DNA of 7,792 nt from Woeseia sp. (GTDB taxonomy: Bacteria; Pseudomonadota; Gammaproteobacteria; Steroidobacterales; Woeseiaceae): assembly GCA_018701055.1 (NCBI GenBank), contig JABIUH010000250.1, positions 1-7,792 of the forward strand. Direction: 5' to 3'. Under the pieces are notes generated by a model that did no database searches, was not told where the DNA came from, and worked only from the letters and a program-made list of their open reading frames with translations. The translations under genes were made by a program, and so were the position numbers. Below, piece by piece: positions 5,924 to 7,792 of the stretch (position 1 is the stretch's first letter; the number at the start of each line of letters is the position of its first letter).

Positions 5924-6900
5924 GCAGACGCCAGAGCGGCGGCTAACCGAACCGAAGCGAGCATGCTGCCGCTGTCTGCGATTCCTTTTCCAGCAATATC
6001 CAGAGCGGTTCCGTGATCAACGGAAGTGCGAATTATGGGGAGTCCGAGGGTCACGTTAATGGCACTGCCGAAGCCTGCGAATTTGACCACAGGCAGGCCT
6101 TGATCATGGAACATGGCGAGTACGGCATCAGCGTGTCCTGCCGCTGGAGTGAATGCGGTATCCGCTGGGAGGGGGCCACGAACATTCATACCGGCTAGCG
6201 AACATTGTTCAACAGCTGGCGCGATGATCGCGGCGTCTTCCCAGCCGAGGTGCCCACCTTCACCTGCATGTGGATTCAATCCGCACACAACAATTGCGGG
6301 GTCGTCAATCTGAAATTTATGCTGAAGGTCGGTATGCAGAACTTGCAACACCTCGACTATAATTTCTGTGGTGAGATAGTCCGCAACTTCACGCAATGGC
6401 AGGTGCGTGCTAGCGAGCGCAACGCGCAATTCTCCTGCGACTAAAAGCATTACCGGCTTCGGTGTATGGGTGAGTTCCGCCAAAAATTCCGTATGGCCTG
6501 TAAATGGAATGCCCGCGTCAATTATGATGCTTTTCTGCAGCGGTGCCGTAACCAGTGCTGAAAACTCGCCCTCGCGGCACCCGTCTACGGCGCGCCTCAG
6601 TCCATTCAGAAGAGAAGTCGCGTTCGCAACATCAAGTTGGCCGCATTGCGATTTGTTTTTCAACGGCTGGGCAAGGACGCGTAATCCATGCGTCGTTAAT
6701 TTTTCGCCCGCTCGGTATTCTTGAATGTTGATCGACCTGCCGAGTGTCTTTGCTCGGTCCTCGAGCATGTCGACGTCCGCAATAACGACCAGGCGGTTGG
6801 CCCAATCGGTATCCGCAAGTGCAAGGCACAGTTCCGGACCAATTCCGGCAGGTTCACCAGCCGTTACTACAATTGGAGCGATAGATGTGTCGGCAGACAC
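5920..6900 (-). CDS. pdxA: 4-hydroxythreonine-4-phosphate dehydrogenase
   Basis: PdxA (EC 1.1.1.262) oxidises 4-phosphohydroxy-L-threonine with NAD(P)+ in the DXP-dependent route to pyridoxal 5'-phosphate; the product goes to PdxJ. The 326-residue protein is close to the E. coli length. Metal-binding histidines are at 166 (STHLPL), 211 (GLNPHAGEGG) and 265 (MFHDQGLPV). FTGHTEFLA (133-141), GEPAGIGPE (15-23) and the SVDHGTALDIAGKG stretch (293-306) are typical. The start codon is GTG at 6900, 3 nt after the surA stop, with no visible ribosome site, so it is probably translated by coupling. PLP is the cofactor of the kynureninase encoded at the far end of the same gene run. Confidence 0.97.
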   Translation of the reverse strand: MSADTSIAPIVVTAGEPAGIGPELCLALADTDWANRLVVIADVDMLEDRAKTLGRSINIQEYRAGEKLTTHGLRVLAQPLKNKSQCGQLDVANATSLLNGLRRAVDGCREGEFSALVTAPLQKSIIIDAGIPFTGHTEFLAELTHTPKPVMLLVAGELRVALASTHLPLREVADYLTTEIIVEVLQVLHTDLQHKFQIDDPAIVVCGLNPHAGEGGHLGWEDAAIIAPAVEQCSLAGMNVRGPLPADTAFTPAAGHADAVLAMFHDQGLPVVKFAGFGSAINVTLGLPIIRTSVDHGTALDIAGKGIADSGSMLASVRLAAALASA

Positions 6901-6903
6901 GGT

Positions 6904-7792
6904 TCAGATTCGGTTTTCGACGAACGCCTCGTCACGTATCCGGCGCATCCACAATTCGGTTTCATTGTTGACCTTGCCATTGCGCACGCGCTGTCCGCAG
7001 TCTTCTCTTTTTACATCTTCGGTGTTGTCGTAGACACGACGTTCCATGACTTCCAATACATGCCAACCGAACCGACTGCGAAAGGGCTCGGAAATGACGC
7101 CAATCTCAATGTTGTTCGCAACCTCTTCAAACTCAGGAACAAACGTTCCCGGGCTTGTCCAACCCATTTCGCCACCCGCATTTGCAGATCCTGGATCGTC
7201 AGACGTCAATTTGGCGACTTCGCCAAAGTCTTCGCCGTCACCAATGCGCGTAACCGCGTCTTCGAGTTTCTGCCGTGCTGTTTCTTCATCGATGATTTGG
7301 TCGGGCGTCACCAATATGTGTCGCACCAATGTCTGCTCGATTTCGCTTTGTTGGGTCGTACCTCTAATTTCATTTATCTTAACTAGATGGTAGCCGCTAA
7401 CAGCGCGAATCGGTTTAGAGATTTCGCCGGACTGCATGTCGCCGACAGTATCGAAAAACAGAGTTGGGAGTTGATTTCCTGGTCGCCATCCCATGCTGCC
7501 GCCTTCGAGCGCGGTATCACCGTCGGAATGACGGATGGCTAACTCACCGAAATCTGCGCCGCTTTGTAACGCGTCGTAAACTCCATTGGCCTCGTTTTCT
7601 GCTTCCAGATATTGTTCTGCTGTTGCCGAACCGGGAACAGAGATAAAAATATGGGACAAATTGAAGCTGGAATCGACGACCACGTTGTCATCTAAATCGA
7701 TCAGACATTGTTCAATTTCGCGCGGCGATACAGAGATTCGACCAACGACGTCAATACGTCGCAGCTGTTCAAGAATCATCTGCTTGCGCATG
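6904..7792 (-). CDS. surA: Periplasmic chaperone and peptidyl-prolyl isomerase SurA, N-terminus cut by window edge
   Basis: SurA carries unfolded outer-membrane proteins across the periplasm to the BAM complex. The 295 visible residues contain the end of the N-terminal chaperone module, two parvulin-type isomerase domains and the C-terminal helix. The first parvulin domain spans about 44-141, from LSHIFISVP to GYHLVKINE, with GGSMGW inside. The second spans about 155-252, from RHILVTPD to GWHVLEVME, with GGEMGW inside. The tail ending WMRRIRDEAFVENRI is typical. The first visible Met (7791) is not the start: it falls in the RKQMILEQLRR segment, which matches the middle of E. coli SurA (RKEMIISEVRN), so the signal peptide and about the first third lie beyond the window. 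The stop is at 6904-6906, directly before pdxA. Confidence 0.95.
   Translation of the reverse strand, partial: MRKQMILEQLRRIDVVGRISVSPREIEQCLIDLDDNVVVDSSFNLSHIFISVPGSATAEQYLEAENEANGVYDALQSGADFGELAIRHSDGDTALEGGSMGWRPGNQLPTLFFDTVGDMQSGEISKPIRAVSGYHLVKINEIRGTTQQSEIEQTLVRHILVTPDQIIDEETARQKLEDAVTRIGDGEDFGEVAKLTSDDPGSANAGGEMGWTSPGTFVPEFEEVANNIEIGVISEPFRSRFGWHVLEVMERRVYDNTEDVKREDCGQRVRNGKVNNETELWMRRIRDEAFVENRI

Noticed and set aside
6721..7386. 221-residue plus-strand frame spanning the surA-pdxA junction
   Set aside because: It lies antisense to two well-supported conserved genes and shows no family motif. It is a shadow frame.
7789..7791. ATG at the right edge as the start of a short SurA
   Set aside because: It falls in the middle of the SurA chaperone module, and the signal peptide and N-terminal domain are missing, so it is an internal Met at a window cut and not a real start.

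Overview
The window reads as a chromosomal segment of a gammaproteobacterium, plausibly a marine or environmental one with base composition near 50% GC by eye. The main evidence is the gene order surA-pdxA-ksgA-apaG-apaH, a conserved gammaproteobacterial housekeeping block, and the match of each protein to its gammaproteobacterial family. All genes recognised here lie on the minus strand, so they are transcribed from the right end of the window (7792) towards the left (1). I found no convincing plus-strand gene, RNA gene, insertion sequence, CRISPR array or phage signature.

Layout in transcription order: (1) 7792-6904, the C-terminal part of SurA, cut by the window edge; (2) 6900-5920, pdxA, with a GTG start 3 nt after surA; (3) 5923-5135, ksgA/rsmA, with a 4-nt ATGA overlap with pdxA; (4) a 64-nt gap, then apaG (5070-4690); (5) apaH (4673-3858), GTG start; (6) 3838-3407, a RidA-fold protein that is most likely 2-aminomuconate deaminase; (7) 3400-2888, 3-hydroxyanthranilate 3,4-dioxygenase; (8) 2863-1793, 2-amino-3-carboxymuconate-6-semialdehyde decarboxylase (ACMSD); (9) 1796-516, kynureninase, with an ATGA overlap with ACMSD; (10) a 223-nt intergenic region with two hairpins; (11) 292-1, the N-terminal part of a small lipoprotein built from 11-residue repeats, cut by the left edge.

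Functionally there are two blocks. The right block makes envelope and housekeeping functions: outer-membrane protein folding, pyridoxal phosphate synthesis, 16S rRNA dimethylation and Ap4A hydrolysis. The left block is the lower kynurenine (3-hydroxyanthranilate) branch of tryptophan catabolism. Kynureninase releases 3-hydroxyanthranilate, the dioxygenase opens the ring, ACMSD diverts the product away from quinolinate/NAD synthesis, and the deaminase acts on 2-aminomuconate. Tryptophan dioxygenase, formylkynurenine formamidase, kynurenine 3-monooxygenase and the aminomuconate-semialdehyde dehydrogenase are not in the window and must be elsewhere if the pathway is complete. The close spacing suggests the catabolic block could be read through from the housekeeping block. 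PdxA would supply the cofactor precursor for PLP-dependent kynureninase, but that link is inference.

No exotic or new system is evident. The least-explained item is the repeat-rich lipoprotein at the left edge. Secondary curiosities are a pentapeptide-repeat N-terminal extension on ACMSD and the attachment of the catabolic genes to the apaH end of the housekeeping block.
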